NCBI RefSeq assembly: GCF_900110945.1
Contig: NZ_FOFL01000001.1
Location: 124,001 to 188,000 of the forward strand
Length of the DNA stretch: 64,000 nucleotides
Reading direction: 5' to 3'
Source: Devosia sp. YR412
GTDB lineage: Bacteria; Pseudomonadota; Alphaproteobacteria; Rhizobiales; Devosiaceae
Shown here: positions 35,092 through 43,840 of the stretch, one piece after another
Layout of the letters: each line of letters starts with the position of its first letter
Position numbering within the stretch: the stretch's first letter is position 1
Notes under the pieces: model-generated
Seen by the model: the letters and a program-made list of their open reading frames with translations, nothing else
Database searches by the model: none
What the model was told of the DNA's origin: nothing
Made by a program: the position numbers and the translations under genes

Positions 35092-35865
35092 CTACAGTCT
35101 TGTGCCGCCCGAAGCATCGATGGTCTGGCCGGTCGTCCAATGCGCCTGTTCGGACACCAGCATTGCGATAATGCCGGCAACGTCATCCGCCTGACCGACG
35201 CGCCCGAAGGCTGATGCTGCCTCAAACATGGCGCGCACGCCGGGAATAGCCAGCTTATCCGCGTTCATGTCGGTTTCGGTGGCACCGGGCATGATCGCGT
35301 TTACGGTGATGCCGCGCGCACCGAACTGTGGCGCGAGTGCCAGGGTCAGGGTTTCAATGGCGCCCTTGGAGGCAGCGTATACGGGATCGGACGTCGCGGC
35401 GACGCGCGTGAAGGCGGTGGAGACGTTGATGATCCGGCCGTTGTCCCGAATGGCACTGGCCAGGGTCTGGATCATGAAGAACGGAGCCTTGAGATTGATG
35501 GCCATCAGGTCGTCGAACAGGGCCTCGTCAACCTGATCCAGTGTCAGGCCCGGTGCGATGCCCGCATTATTGACCAGGATGTCGAGCTTTTCCTCGCCAA
35601 TGGCGCTGACTGCGGCAGGCTTGAACTGCTCCCAGATCAGGTCGGTTGCCGTCTTGCCCCGGCGCAGGTCGGCCTGAATGGCCACCGCCTTGGTGCCGAA
35701 TGCTTCGACATCGCGCACGGTTGCCTGGGCCGCTTCCGCATTGCTGGCATAGTGGACGCCGATCAGTGCGGCGCCTTCCCGTGCAAAGGCGAGTGCGGTT
35801 GCGCGGCCGATGCCACGCGAGCTTCCCGTAATGAGAGCAACCTTGTTCGAGAGTGTTTGCGACAT
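35092..35865 (-). CDS. Short-chain dehydrogenase/reductase
   Basis: A 257-residue classical SDR. TGSSRGIGRA binds NAD(P), NNAG is present, the catalytic Ser is in INVSTAF and the catalytic pair is YAASK. I chose the ATG at 35865 because GGAG sits seven bases upstream; an ATG at 35877 overlaps that site. The C-terminus ends TTGQTIDASGGTRL, standard for the family. It lies after the frameshifted NmrA-like gene and LysR on the same strand. Confidence 0.9.
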   Translation of the reverse strand: MSQTLSNKVALITGSSRGIGRATALAFAREGAALIGVHYASNAEAAQATVRDVEAFGTKAVAIQADLRRGKTATDLIWEQFKPAAVSAIGEEKLDILVNNAGIAPGLTLDQVDEALFDDLMAINLKAPFFMIQTLASAIRDNGRIINVSTAFTRVAATSDPVYAASKGAIETLTLALAPQFGARGITVNAIMPGATETDMNADKLAIPGVRAMFEAASAFGRVGQADDVAGIIAMLVSEQAHWTTGQTIDASGGTRL

Positions 35866-36824
35866 TTTATACTCCATCGCTGTTGAAAATCATTGTCGTC
35901 GCGCGGTCCTGTGGATCGCGTCGGCTGGACATCTGGTAAGGTTTGAAACGGAAACCGCCTGGCGTCAGGCGGGCGGGGCCGATTGGTTGGCGAGCCACTG
36001 ATCAAGGTCTGCAGATCGGGCTGACCGGCGCGCAGGCGGGCGATATCGGCGCGATAGCCGGCCCGGCCAAACCACTTGAACATGGGCGCGAGCTCGCCGG
36101 GCAGTCGTTCCAGCACGAGGCGCGGGATGGCGAACGGCAGGTTGCCCCTGAGCCCGTGCCTCCTGAAAGCAGCGACGATCTGTTGGCGGGTCAGCTCGTC
36201 GCCCGCTATTTCATGTGCCGAGCCGATGAACTTTTCAGGATTGGCGAATGCCTGCGCCACCCACTTGCCGATGTCTGCCACGGCAATCATCTGCAGGGGC
36301 TTGTTCTGCAGAAGGTAGCTGCGCATGAGAGCAAGCAGGACGTAGCGATAGCTCTGCAGCGCAAAATTCTCCATGAAGAACACTGGCCGTACGACGGTCA
36401 CCGGCAGGCCGATCTTGTGGAGACGCTCCTCGATGCTCCATTTGGCGGCAAAGTGAGGAATGCCCGAGTGTCGCTCCGCACCACCGACCGAGGCGTAGAC
36501 AAAATGCCTGACCCTCGCCGCAGCGGCGGCGTCGGCGACCCTGGCCCCACGGCGGGCTTCGATTTCACCGCCGTCGTCGTGGGTGCCCTGCATGGAAAAG
36601 ACGCCATAGGCGCCCTCAAAGGCATCGCGCAGGCGCCTTGGGTCATCCAGGTCGCCAGCGACGACCGCGACGCCGCGCTCGGCCATCTGCCTGCCCGCCG
36701 GTGATCCCGGATTGCGAACCACGGCGCGGATATCCCACGTGCCAGCGGTCAAGAGCGCTTCAATAACGCTGCTTCCCTGCCGTCCTGTGGCGCCGATGAC
36801 GGCAATCGTTTTGGTCGTGTTCAG
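35763..36824 (-). CDS. NmrA family NAD(P)-binding protein with 3' frameshift
   Basis: The NmrA-type protein starts at ATG 36824 (MLNTTKTIAVIGATGRQGSS) and is well preserved to DLQTL near 36006. The frame read here then continues into unrelated Arg/Pro-rich text overlapping the SDR gene. One base to the side, the same DNA reads DQWLANQSAPPA and stops at 35965, a natural C-terminus of a 286-residue protein. So one base appears missing near 36005-36010. This may be a mutation or a sequencing error. The core fold is intact. Confidence 0.75.
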   Translation of the reverse strand: MNTTKTIAVIGATGRQGSSVIEALLTAGTWDIRAVVRNPGSPAGRQMAERGVAVVAGDLDDPRRLRDAFEGAYGVFSMQGTHDDGGEIEARRGARVADAAAAARVRHFVYASVGGAERHSGIPHFAAKWSIEERLHKIGLPVTVVRPVFFMENFALQSYRYVLLALMRSYLLQNKPLQMIAVADIGKWVAQAFANPEKFIGSAHEIAGDELTRQQIVAAFRRHGLRGNLPFAIPRLVLERLPGELAPMFKWFGRAGYRADIARLRAGQPDLQTLISGSPTNRPRPPDARRFPFQTLPDVQPTRSTGPRDDNDFQQRWSIKCRKHSRTRLLSLREARVASAAQPHSPLHGKAPH

Positions 36825-36940
36825 CATGCCTGTGCTCTGGTCCAATGCTTTGCGCCAAAGACCTTGGCGCAACCAGAGACACAGCTATGCCGTCATACGC
36901 CCGGTCAGTAGGCGACCGGCCGGAATATCTCTTATCGCCG

Positions 36941-37852
36941 TCAGGAATGGCCTTGTTCAAAGTTGCCAGCAGGCGTGCTTTCGAGGCAGGATGCGATGAA
37001 GTCGCTGACGATCCGGGCCCTCCGGGGAACGCGATCCACGGCATGTACGGCATAGATGGGGCGGGCTGGTGAACGGCGGTCCGCCAGAATTTCCACCAGA
37101 CGTGCCGATCCGATCTCGGCCTCGAACAGGCGCCTGGGCCCTTGAGCAATGCCGAGCCCGGCAACGACCGCGACGACCATATCCGCCGGGTTGTTGGAGC
37201 TGAACCGACCTGTCGGCGTGATGGCGTGTTCGTCATCGTCCCCGAAGGTCCAGCTGACAGAGGCTCCCAGATACCGATGCGCGATGAGGTGGTGGCGGTG
37301 CAGGTCCTCTGGCGTGCGCGGTACGCCATTCGTCGCCAGGTAATCCGGGCTGACAACAGTGGCGAAGTCCAGACTGCCGATCTTGCGTGCCACCAGACCC
37401 GAATTGCTCATTCTGCCAATGCGCACAGCGAGGTCTATTCCCTCCTGCACCAGGTCTGAATGCCGCTCGGAAACCACCAGCTCGATCGAAATAGCCGGGA
37501 AACGGGCGTAGAAGTCCAGAAGCCTGGGCACGATCAGAAGGCTGGCCAACATCGGGGGAACGGCCACCCTGACCATGCCGCTGGTTTGCTCATTTCCGCT
37601 CGAAACCGAACCTTCAGCCTCCGCCAGGTCCCGCAACACGCGCTGGGCCGCGTCGTAGAAGTCGAGTCCGGATGCCGTGGGGCGCAGGCCGCGCGTCGTC
37701 CGGCTGAGCAGCTGCGCGCCCAGCCGCTCCTCCAGCGCCGCAATCTGCTTGCTGACGGTGGGCTGGCCCACGCCCAGATCGCGGGCAGCCTGCGAAAAGC
37801 TGCCGCTGTCCACGACACGAACGAAGAGCTGCAATGCAGAAAGCCGATCCAT
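36941..37852 (-). CDS. LysR family transcriptional regulator
   Basis: A 303-residue LysR regulator: helix-turn-helix at 16-35 (GSFSQAARDLGVGQPTVSKQ), then the substrate-binding domain (VRVAVPPMLASLLIVPRLLD and later DLVQEGIDLAVRIG). It lies just upstream of the NmrA-like and SDR genes on the same strand, so it may be in one transcript with them rather than controlling a divergent partner. The inducer is unknown. Confidence 0.9.
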   Translation of the reverse strand: MDRLSALQLFVRVVDSGSFSQAARDLGVGQPTVSKQIAALEERLGAQLLSRTTRGLRPTASGLDFYDAAQRVLRDLAEAEGSVSSGNEQTSGMVRVAVPPMLASLLIVPRLLDFYARFPAISIELVVSERHSDLVQEGIDLAVRIGRMSNSGLVARKIGSLDFATVVSPDYLATNGVPRTPEDLHRHHLIAHRYLGASVSWTFGDDDEHAITPTGRFSSNNPADMVVAVVAGLGIAQGPRRLFEAEIGSARLVEILADRRSPARPIYAVHAVDRVPRRARIVSDFIASCLESTPAGNFEQGHS

Positions 37853-38516
37853 GGGCCTGCCTTACTATGCTGGCCACGCACCCGCAACACGACCCTATGA
37901 CCGGGTTTGGCTCCAAAGGTCATGGTGGCACACGAGGCACGGTGCCCACCTGTGCCACATGGCTGATAACCAGCAAGGTGAGAGTTGGCTGTGAGCGAGC
38001 TTGCGCTTTGATACTTGCACGCTCAGGCGCTGCCATATTCTCCCGGACCACCTGTTGGCACAAGTAGCATGCGTGGTCCAGCCATGCTCGACGGGAGATT
38101 AAATGAACTGATATGTAGAACAGACACACCAACACGATCGCCTGGACCGCGTCGACTTGCCCGAAGATATCGGCCGGCCGTTGCCGGCCTGTTGGTCCCG
38201 AAAATCACTGGGTGGCGCCAACGTAATGAGTATTTAGTCAAGCAACAGGGCGAGGGCATCCGCATCGGAGCCAGGGACGGGTCTCATGTTCAAGCAGGTC
38301 AGCTGGGGCACTGCTTGGTCGCATGGACCGTTCTTGTGATGACTGCCCGTGAAAAGCGCCATCGCGCGTGTCCGCTATCTGTGTAACACAGCTAAAATCC
38401 GGACTGTCTGGAATCCACCCCAAACTAGCCGCCTGTTGCATGGGTCTTGGCGGCGATAGCCTTGGCCGTGTCAAGAAAACGCGGGCGTTAGGAATAGCGG
38501 GTTGGTTCGTTAAATT
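37853..38516. other. Non-coding stretch upstream of LysR gene, nothing recognised
   Basis: About 660 bp with only short, composition-driven ORFs. No tRNA, repeat or transposase remnant is obvious. Together with 34755-35091 it gives the accessory segment an unusually low gene density for this genome. Confidence 0.5.
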
Positions 38517-38550
38517 GAAAAGGGCAGCTCCGGTTGATCTGCCCTTTGCG
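38517..38550 (+). repeat. Second copy of infC-type terminator hairpin
   Basis: GAAAAGGGCAGCTCCGGTTG followed by ATCTGCCCTTTGCG matches the infC terminator (33150-33183) at about 29 of 34 positions, but the stem is imperfect and the T tract is lost. It forms a direct repeat bounding the 33.2-38.5 kb segment. Confidence 0.65.
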
Positions 38551-38637
38551 TTCCGGCGCCACTCCGATGGTCGAGAGCCACGGCTCTTTGCGACGATATT
38601 TCGCGTCGCTTGCACGTCCTGTGCCTTTCGGCTATAA

Positions 38638-38657
38638 ACTGAACTATATGGTTCAGT
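38638..38657 (+). promoter_or_regulatory. Operator-like palindrome overlapping the arsR start
   Basis: ACTGAAC-TATATG-GTTCAGT has perfect 7-bp arms, and its central ATG (38648) is the start codon of the ArsR gene. Binding there would block its own transcript or translation start, suggesting autorepression. Confidence 0.6.
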
Positions 38658-39004
38658 ATCAAAACACCTCGCTCGATCTCTCGTTTGCGGCGCTGTCCGA
38701 TGCGACCCGCCGCGGCATCATCGACCGGCTTGGCCGCTCGGAAGCGTCGATCACGAGCCTGGCCGATCATTTCCAGATGACGCTGACCGGCATGAAAAAG
38801 CACGTCAGCGTTCTGGAGCGGGCAGGGCTCGTCGTCACGCAAAAGCTCGGGCGGGTCAGAACCTGCCGGCTCGGGACGCGCGACCTCAAGGAAGAAGCGG
38901 CGTTGATCGAGGCGTATCGCAGGCTCTTTGAGGCGCGCTTCGAGGCATTGGACGACATCATCAGCGAAATGCAGCAGGAGGAAAACGATGGATCAGCAGG
39001 CTAG
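38648..39004 (+). CDS. ArsR family transcriptional regulator
   Basis: A 118-residue winged helix-turn-helix protein (LSDATRRGIIDRLGR, SITSLADHFQMTLTGMKKHV, VLERAGLVVTQKLGR). No metal-binding cysteines are seen, so it is the SdpR-like, non-metal type that usually pairs with an SRPBCC protein. It overlaps the next gene by 17 bases. The start codon lies inside a palindrome. Confidence 0.9.
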   Translation: MVQYQNTSLDLSFAALSDATRRGIIDRLGRSEASITSLADHFQMTLTGMKKHVSVLERAGLVVTQKLGRVRTCRLGTRDLKEEAALIEAYRRLFEARFEALDDIISEMQQEENDGSAG

Positions 39005-39491
39005 CAGTGCAGGTGGGGTGTCCAACCCCACGTCGGTCGAACGCCGGGGGCACCGCGAACTGGTCATCACGCGGACGTTCAACGCGCCCCCGAACGTGGT
39101 CTATCGGGCGTGGAGCCAGCCCGACCTGTTCCGGCGCTGGTGGATGCCAAGATCGCTGACCGGCGTTTCGCTCGTTGGCTGCGACATGGACGTGCGCACG
39201 GGCGGGAAATATCGCCTCGAGTTCGGCTCCGGCGGTTCGGAGACCATGGCCTTCTATGGCAAGTATCTCGACGTGGTTGAAAACCATCGCATCGTCTGGA
39301 CCAATGACGAGGAGCAGGAGGGCGCGATCACCACGGTGACCTTCGAGGACCAGGGCGGCAGGACACTGGTGACATTCCATGAAGCCTATCCGTCTCCGGA
39401 GGCGCTCGAGGAGGCGCTGCAGGGCTCGGCCGCCGGATTGCCGGAACAGCTGGACCAGCTAGCAGAGCTGCTTGCCAGCCTGGGCAGCTAG
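38988..39491 (+). CDS. SRPBCC (AHSA1-like) domain protein
   Basis: A 167-residue protein of the START-like fold: ITRTFNAPPNVVYRAWSQPD, RRWWMPRSLTG, a central FYGKYLDVVENHRIVWTND and C-terminal TLVTFHEAYPSPEALEEAL. It binds hydrophobic ligands. The ATG at 38988 follows CAGGAGG and overlaps the ArsR gene. The ArsR-SRPBCC pair is a common two-gene unit of unknown role. Confidence 0.88.
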   Translation: MDQQASSAGGVSNPTSVERRGHRELVITRTFNAPPNVVYRAWSQPDLFRRWWMPRSLTGVSLVGCDMDVRTGGKYRLEFGSGGSETMAFYGKYLDVVENHRIVWTNDEEQEGAITTVTFEDQGGRTLVTFHEAYPSPEALEEALQGSAAGLPEQLDQLAELLASLGS

Positions 39492-39544
39492 CGCGGGCCT
39501 TCAAGCCGGGAGGTCATGCCTCGGCAGGCCTCCCGGATAACATT

Positions 39545-40441
39545 CTAGCCCGCCAGAGCCGCAGCGACCTCATCGGCGGTGGGGATCGCCGGCTGCGCCC
39601 CCGGCTTAAGGCAGGCGACACTCGCTGCCACCGCCGCCCGCTGCATGGCCGCTTCCAGCTGCAGCCCGGCATCGAGGCCGGCTGCGAGATAGCCGCAGAA
39701 CGTGTCGCCGGCGCCGACCGTATCGACGGGCGTGACCTTGAGCGCGGGGACAGAGATCGCCTTGCCATCGGCCGTCACCGCCCGCGCGCCATCGCCGCCC
39801 AGCGTCACGATGACGGTTTGCTTGTGCTCGCGCGCCCAGTCGCCCATGGCGGCGTCGAGTTCATTGATGCCGCGGCCGGTCAGCAGGGCAAATTCGGTTT
39901 CGTTGGCGATCAGGATCGCCGCCTTGGGGGCCACGGCCTTAGTGGTCTCGAGGAAAGGCGCCGTGTTGAGAATGGCGGTAATGCCCTTTTCCCGCGCCAG
40001 ATCCAGCGCCCGCTCGGTCGCCGCCTGGGGAATTTCCTGCTGCAGCAGCATGACGCCGCCAGTCACATTGGCCAATGCCGTCTCGGCATCCTCAACCGTC
40101 ACCGTACCATTGGCGCCGGGCAGGATGGCGATGACGTTTTCGCCATGGCTGTCGACAAAGATCATGGCAATCCCGGTGGGGCCATCGACGTGCTTGAGGC
40201 CGGAGAGATCGACGCCGTCCTTTTCCAAAAGCTCCAATGCCAGGCCGGCAAAGGCATCCTTGCCCACGGCCGAGACATGACGCACTTCTGCGCCCGCACG
40301 CCGCGCTGCCAGCGCCTGATTGGCGCCCTTGCCGCCGGCCGCCATCGAGAAACTGCCGCCAGCAACGGTTTCGCCCGGCTTGGGCAGCCGGCTGACCGTG
40401 CCGACCTGGTCGAGATTGGTGGAGCCGAAAACCGTGATCAT
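39545..40441 (-). CDS. rbsK: Ribokinase
   Basis: A 298-residue PfkB-family kinase. The N-terminal GGKGANQALAARRAGA motif, the ILIANETEFALLTGR ADP-contact region and the catalytic DTVGAGDTF (base D246) are all present. It phosphorylates ribose to ribose-5-phosphate. No ribose transporter is beside it. It overlaps the DUF1697 gene by four bases (ATGA). Confidence 0.93.
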   Translation of the reverse strand: MITVFGSTNLDQVGTVSRLPKPGETVAGGSFSMAAGGKGANQALAARRAGAEVRHVSAVGKDAFAGLALELLEKDGVDLSGLKHVDGPTGIAMIFVDSHGENVIAILPGANGTVTVEDAETALANVTGGVMLLQQEIPQAATERALDLAREKGITAILNTAPFLETTKAVAPKAAILIANETEFALLTGRGINELDAAMGDWAREHKQTVIVTLGGDGARAVTADGKAISVPALKVTPVDTVGAGDTFCGYLAAGLDAGLQLEAAMQRAAVAASVACLKPGAQPAIPTADEVAAALAG

Positions 40442-40977
40442 GCCAGCATCTTCTCTATGGTGTTCCAGTTGCGCGTGGTGTCGAGCACGCCCTTGCCCAG
40501 CCGGGCATAGAGCGGTTTCAGCACCTCCTCGACGCCTTCCGTATAACGTCCGTTCGGCTGGCGATAGCCGACAAGATAGAGTTCGCGCGCGTCCACCCGC
40601 AGCACTTCGGTATGGCCCGGCAGACCGTCGATGGTCGTGCCCTTGGGTAGCGGTTGATCGAACAGCATCACATGCTTGGTGAAATCGGCCTTGGGATCGA
40701 GACTGTCGAAGGGATGACCGTCCAGCATGGCCTTGAGCTCGGCTTCCGAGCGCAACACCACGCCGACATCAAACCCACACCGCGCCGCGATCAGCTTTTC
40801 GAGACTGTCCTTGATGGCTTCCGCTTTTCCCTCGGCTTTAAACCGCACATTGCCGCTGGCCAGCACGGTCTTGATTTCGGCATATCCAGCCTCCTCCATC
40901 GCCCCGCGCAGTTCGGCCATTTTCAGCTGGCGCTTGCCGAGGTTGATGCCGCGCAGGAAGGCGAACCACAGCGCCAT
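40438..40977 (-). CDS. DUF1697 domain protein
   Basis: A 179-residue protein opening ALWFAFLRGINLGKRQLKMA, followed by LRGAMEEAGYAEIKTVLASGNV, the DUF1697 hallmark. It overlaps ribokinase by four bases and the next gene by one, so the three are likely one transcript. Function is unknown. Confidence 0.9.
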   Translation of the reverse strand: MALWFAFLRGINLGKRQLKMAELRGAMEEAGYAEIKTVLASGNVRFKAEGKAEAIKDSLEKLIAARCGFDVGVVLRSEAELKAMLDGHPFDSLDPKADFTKHVMLFDQPLPKGTTIDGLPGHTEVLRVDARELYLVGYRQPNGRYTEGVEEVLKPLYARLGKGVLDTTRNWNTIEKMLA

Positions 40978-41576
40978 CAGGCCTTCCCCTTGCCCTGCGG
41001 ATAGATGGTCTCGCCCTTTTCCAGCATCTCGACAAAGCCGGCAATCTTGCGCGCCCGCGCGGCCGGCGTCTTGAGATTGATGGTGCGGAAGATCAGCGCG
41101 AAGCGGTTCTGTGCGCTCAGTCTGCGGTAAAATTCACTGGCCGCGGGGCTGGCTTCGATGGCGGCCACGAGATCGTCCGGCGGGTCCATGGTCGTGCCAT
41201 AGCTGGCTTCCCAGCGGCCGTCCGCCTTGGCCAGCTCGACATGTTTGAGCCCATGTTCGGTCATCAGCCCGTCATCGACCAGCCGGGCAACATTGTCCTT
41301 GTTGATCTGGCTCCACAGGCTCTTTTTGCCGCGGTGCGTATAGCGCTGCACGAAGCTTTCGTCGTCCCAGCTCTTGCGGATCGCGTCGATCCAGCCCCAG
41401 CACAGCACGACGTCAATCGCCTCCACCGGGCTGATGGTCGGCTTGCCGCTGGCCTTCTTGAAGATGCGGATCCAGATCTCGTCGGCCGTCTCGTGGTGTT
41501 TCGCCAGCCAGTCATAAAAGGCCTGCCGCGTGGCGAATTCCTTGACCTTGCTGGGATCGACCACGACCGGCGCCAT
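40977..41576 (-). CDS. YdeI/OmpD-associated family protein
   Basis: A 199-residue protein of the YdeI family: TRQAFYDWLAKHHETADEIW, IDVVLCWGWIDAIRKSWDDE and RYTHRGKKSLWSQINKDNV. The C-terminal KIAGFVEMLEKGE ending is typical. E. coli YdeI is linked to resistance to certain cationic peptides, but the biochemical function is not settled. It overlaps the DUF1697 gene by one base. Confidence 0.9.
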   Translation of the reverse strand: MAPVVVDPSKVKEFATRQAFYDWLAKHHETADEIWIRIFKKASGKPTISPVEAIDVVLCWGWIDAIRKSWDDESFVQRYTHRGKKSLWSQINKDNVARLVDDGLMTEHGLKHVELAKADGRWEASYGTTMDPPDDLVAAIEASPAASEFYRRLSAQNRFALIFRTINLKTPAARARKIAGFVEMLEKGETIYPQGKGKA

Positions 41577-41578
41577 GC

Positions 41579-42415
41579 TCAGATCTCCGTCACGCCGGCA
41601 TCGGCCAGAAGAACCTCGAGCTTGGGATCGAGCAGGTCCGCCGCGGGCAGCTGAATGCCGAAGGTGGTGCTCAGCACCTCACGAATCTCCGCCACGCTGG
41701 TCAGCTCCCGCACCTCGGATGGCTCACCGGCAACATGGGTAGTGAAGCGGTTGTTGAGCAGCGCCAGCCGCTTGCCCGGCGGCGACAGCGCCACGCGCAG
41801 CTGGAACGTGAAGGGCGATTCCGGATTTGTGGACACCTGGCGATTGGCCTCGGCATAATTCTCGTCAGACTGTTCCACCAGGTCGAACGCATAGAGCGGC
41901 TTCCACTCGCCCTCGATCTGCGCCTCTAGCACCCAGCCGGGCTGGCCGCCGGTCAGGCGATAGAGCCCATGCGGCGTTGCCTGTTCGGTATCGGCGCGCA
42001 GCTTGAGCGGGGCCGTCGGTGTCATGCCGCCAAAACCGGCATCGACCAGATAGCTGGTGCCTCCCATCTCGACGGCCAGCACCATATGCGTGGCAGGCCG
42101 GCTGGCGCCCTCGGGATTGTTCCACAGCACCCGCGCGGCAAGCCTGCGCACAGTGAAATCGAGCTCGCGCAGCACCGCGCCGAGCAGCAGATTATGCTCA
42201 TAGCAATAGCCGCCGCGCCGCTCGGTCAGCAGCTTGGCCTGGATGGCCTTCAGCTCCAGCTCGACCGGCAGGCCGAGCAATGGATTGAGATTTTCGAACG
42301 GAATGGCGGCGGGATGCAGCGCCTGGATGGTTTCGAGCGTCGCCAAGGTCGGGGCGATCGATCCGGCAAAGCCGATTCGCTCGAAATAGGCGTTCAGATT
42401 GACCTTCTGGCTCAT
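41579..42415 (-). CDS. nat: Arylamine N-acetyltransferase
   Basis: A 278-residue NAT enzyme. The catalytic triad is visible as C71 (RRGGYCYEHN), H110 (RPATHMVLAVE) and D125 (LVDAGFGG). NAT acetylates arylamine and hydrazine compounds using acetyl-CoA. It lies two bases upstream of the YdeI gene on the same strand and probably starts the transcript through ribokinase. Confidence 0.93.
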   Translation of the reverse strand: MSQKVNLNAYFERIGFAGSIAPTLATLETIQALHPAAIPFENLNPLLGLPVELELKAIQAKLLTERRGGYCYEHNLLLGAVLRELDFTVRRLAARVLWNNPEGASRPATHMVLAVEMGGTSYLVDAGFGGMTPTAPLKLRADTEQATPHGLYRLTGGQPGWVLEAQIEGEWKPLYAFDLVEQSDENYAEANRQVSTNPESPFTFQLRVALSPPGKRLALLNNRFTTHVAGEPSEVRELTSVAEIREVLSTTFGIQLPAADLLDPKLEVLLADAGVTEI

Positions 42416-42520
42416 TGGCCACCCTTGAGGCTGTTATCGACAGCGCTCAATATGGGGCACGCAATGGCGCCTGTCACCGGAGCGGATGGCGATTTAGCCG
42501 GGTCGAGGGGCTGGACAGGC

Positions 42521-42871
42521 CTATTCGAAGATCGACGAAAACCGCGCCAGCACATCATCCATCAGCGTCGCAGGCACGCTCTCGCCCGTCTTGCTGCCGT
42601 TTCGCGCCAATAGATCGACTGCCTTGACCTGATCAAGCTGGATGATGCCGGTGACCGATGTGCCTGCGCCGGAAAGGCTTACATAGGTGCCACCGGCGCG
42701 CGAGGCATTGCCCACCGTGGTAATCGGGGCGACATAGGGCAGGTGGGTCAGGTTGTAGTCGCGGCTGGTGAGGATCAGCACATAGTGCTTGCCAGTTTGC
42801 TCACGGCCTGACGAGGGGCGCAGGTCGAGGTGATAGATGTCACCGCGCTCGGGCGCCTGCTTCCTTACCAC
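42521..42871 (-). CDS. mazF: MazF/PemK-type ribonuclease toxin
   Basis: A 116-residue toxin with the family opening PERGDIYHLDLRPSSGREQ, then KHYVLILTSRDYN and the conserved SVTGIIQLDQVKAVDL. MazF cleaves mRNA at specific short sites and is inhibited by MazE. It overlaps the antitoxin gene by seven bases. Confidence 0.92.
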   Translation of the reverse strand: MVRKQAPERGDIYHLDLRPSSGREQTGKHYVLILTSRDYNLTHLPYVAPITTVGNASRAGGTYVSLSGAGTSVTGIIQLDQVKAVDLLARNGSKTGESVPATLMDDVLARFSSIFE

Positions 42872-43125
42872 GTCTCGCGCCCAACGGGCGGCTCATCCAG
42901 CCAGGCCTGATCGGCCTCAGACAGGGGTGTGATGCCGGCTGCCTTTTCCTCGTCCAGCAATTGCTTGAGCGAATATTTCGGTTTGGTCGGCCTCGCAACC
43001 AGTGCGCCACCCTCGATGCTGACATCGAACATGGCGCCCACGCTGACGCTCATGGTCTGGAGCATTTCAGGTGGAATGGCCAACATGGCCGACCCACCAA
43101 CTTTTCGAAGCTTTGCAGCAGGCAT
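42865..43125 (-). CDS. mazE: MazE/AbrB-type antitoxin
   Basis: An 86-residue antitoxin. The N-terminal LRKVGGSAMLAIPPEMLQTM is a SpoVT/AbrB DNA-binding domain. The acidic tail (LLDEEKAAGITPLSEADQA) is the usual toxin-wrapping part. A 20-bp palindrome lies just upstream (43139-43158), so autoregulation is likely. Confidence 0.9.
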   Translation of the reverse strand: MPAAKLRKVGGSAMLAIPPEMLQTMSVSVGAMFDVSIEGGALVARPTKPKYSLKQLLDEEKAAGITPLSEADQAWLDEPPVGRETW

Positions 43126-43138
43126 GGCACGGCTCCTA

Positions 43139-43158
43139 AGTTATATCCAAATATAACT
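43139..43158. promoter_or_regulatory. Operator palindrome of mazEF
   Basis: AGTTATAT-CCAA-ATATAACT has perfect 8-bp arms and ends 14 bp upstream of the mazE ATG (43125). It is AT-rich enough to overlap a -10. It is the probable MazE/MazEF repressor site. Confidence 0.7.
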
Positions 43159-43181
43159 CTCCGCCGGCCTGACTACAAGGG

Positions 43182-43628
43182 TTACCCCTGCGCCTTCCGT
43201 ACCCGGATCACCACGTCGACATGGCTGACCTTCATTCCCTTGGGGGCTTCGGGCAGGCTGAGGAATTCGACCGAAGACGCCGGGATGTCGATCATCCGCT
43301 GCTCGTCTTCGACGTAGAAGTGGTGGTGGTCCGAGGTGTCGGTGTCGAAATAGGAGCGCGAGGCATCGACGGCCACTTCGCGCAGCAGACCAGCTTCGTG
43401 GAACTGGTGCAGCGTATTGTAGATCGTCGCCAGCGACACCCCGACCTTGGCCTCGGTGGCCTCGCCATGCAGCTGCTCGGCGCTGACGTGGCGATGCGGT
43501 CCGCCGAACAGCAGTTCGGCCAGGGCGACGCGCTGGCGGGTCGGGCGCAGGCCCGCCATGCGCAGCACCGCGGTCAGGCAGGGCTTGTGCGAGGGCAGCG
43601 GACGGAGAGGTTGAATACGATCGGTCAT
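43182..43628 (-). CDS. irr: Iron response regulator Irr (Fur family)
   Basis: A 148-residue Fur-family protein. The winged-helix core (LRPTRQRVALAELL, VSLATIYNTLHQF) is followed by the Irr-type HHH run (H101-H103) in DHHHFYVEDE. Irr controls iron and heme genes in response to heme. The N-terminal GCP-type heme motif of Bradyrhizobium Irr is absent, as in several other rhizobia. It is divergent from fabA, the usual rhizobial gene order. Confidence 0.92.
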   Translation of the reverse strand: MTDRIQPLRPLPSHKPCLTAVLRMAGLRPTRQRVALAELLFGGPHRHVSAEQLHGEATEAKVGVSLATIYNTLHQFHEAGLLREVAVDASRSYFDTDTSDHHHFYVEDEQRMIDIPASSVEFLSLPEAPKGMKVSHVDVVIRVRKAQG

Positions 43629-43667
43629 TGGGTCCTGAAGACGAAAGGGCCGGAAATTACTGGCTTC

Positions 43668-43696
43668 CTTATAACTATCACATAAATTTCACACAA
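43668..43696 (-). promoter_or_regulatory. Sigma-70 promoter of irr
   Basis: On the minus strand, TTGTGT and TATAAG are separated by 17 bp. The -10 lies 40 bp upstream of the irr start. Confidence 0.6.
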
Positions 43697-43840
43697 GCGC
43701 TTGGTATGCCGCAGGCTTGCCCCTGTGCAAATGCTTCGCAATAGAGGCTTTAATGCTCACAAAGCCGCAGGACGGCTGACTTGACCCCCTTTGCGCGCGC
43801 CTATACGAGACCTGACAAAGGTTAACCGGGGTTATCGAGC

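Noticed and set aside
33185-38516. Prophage or integrative element downstream of infC
   Set aside because: No integrase, transposase, phage or conjugation gene, and no tRNA attachment site. Only duplicated hairpins bound it.
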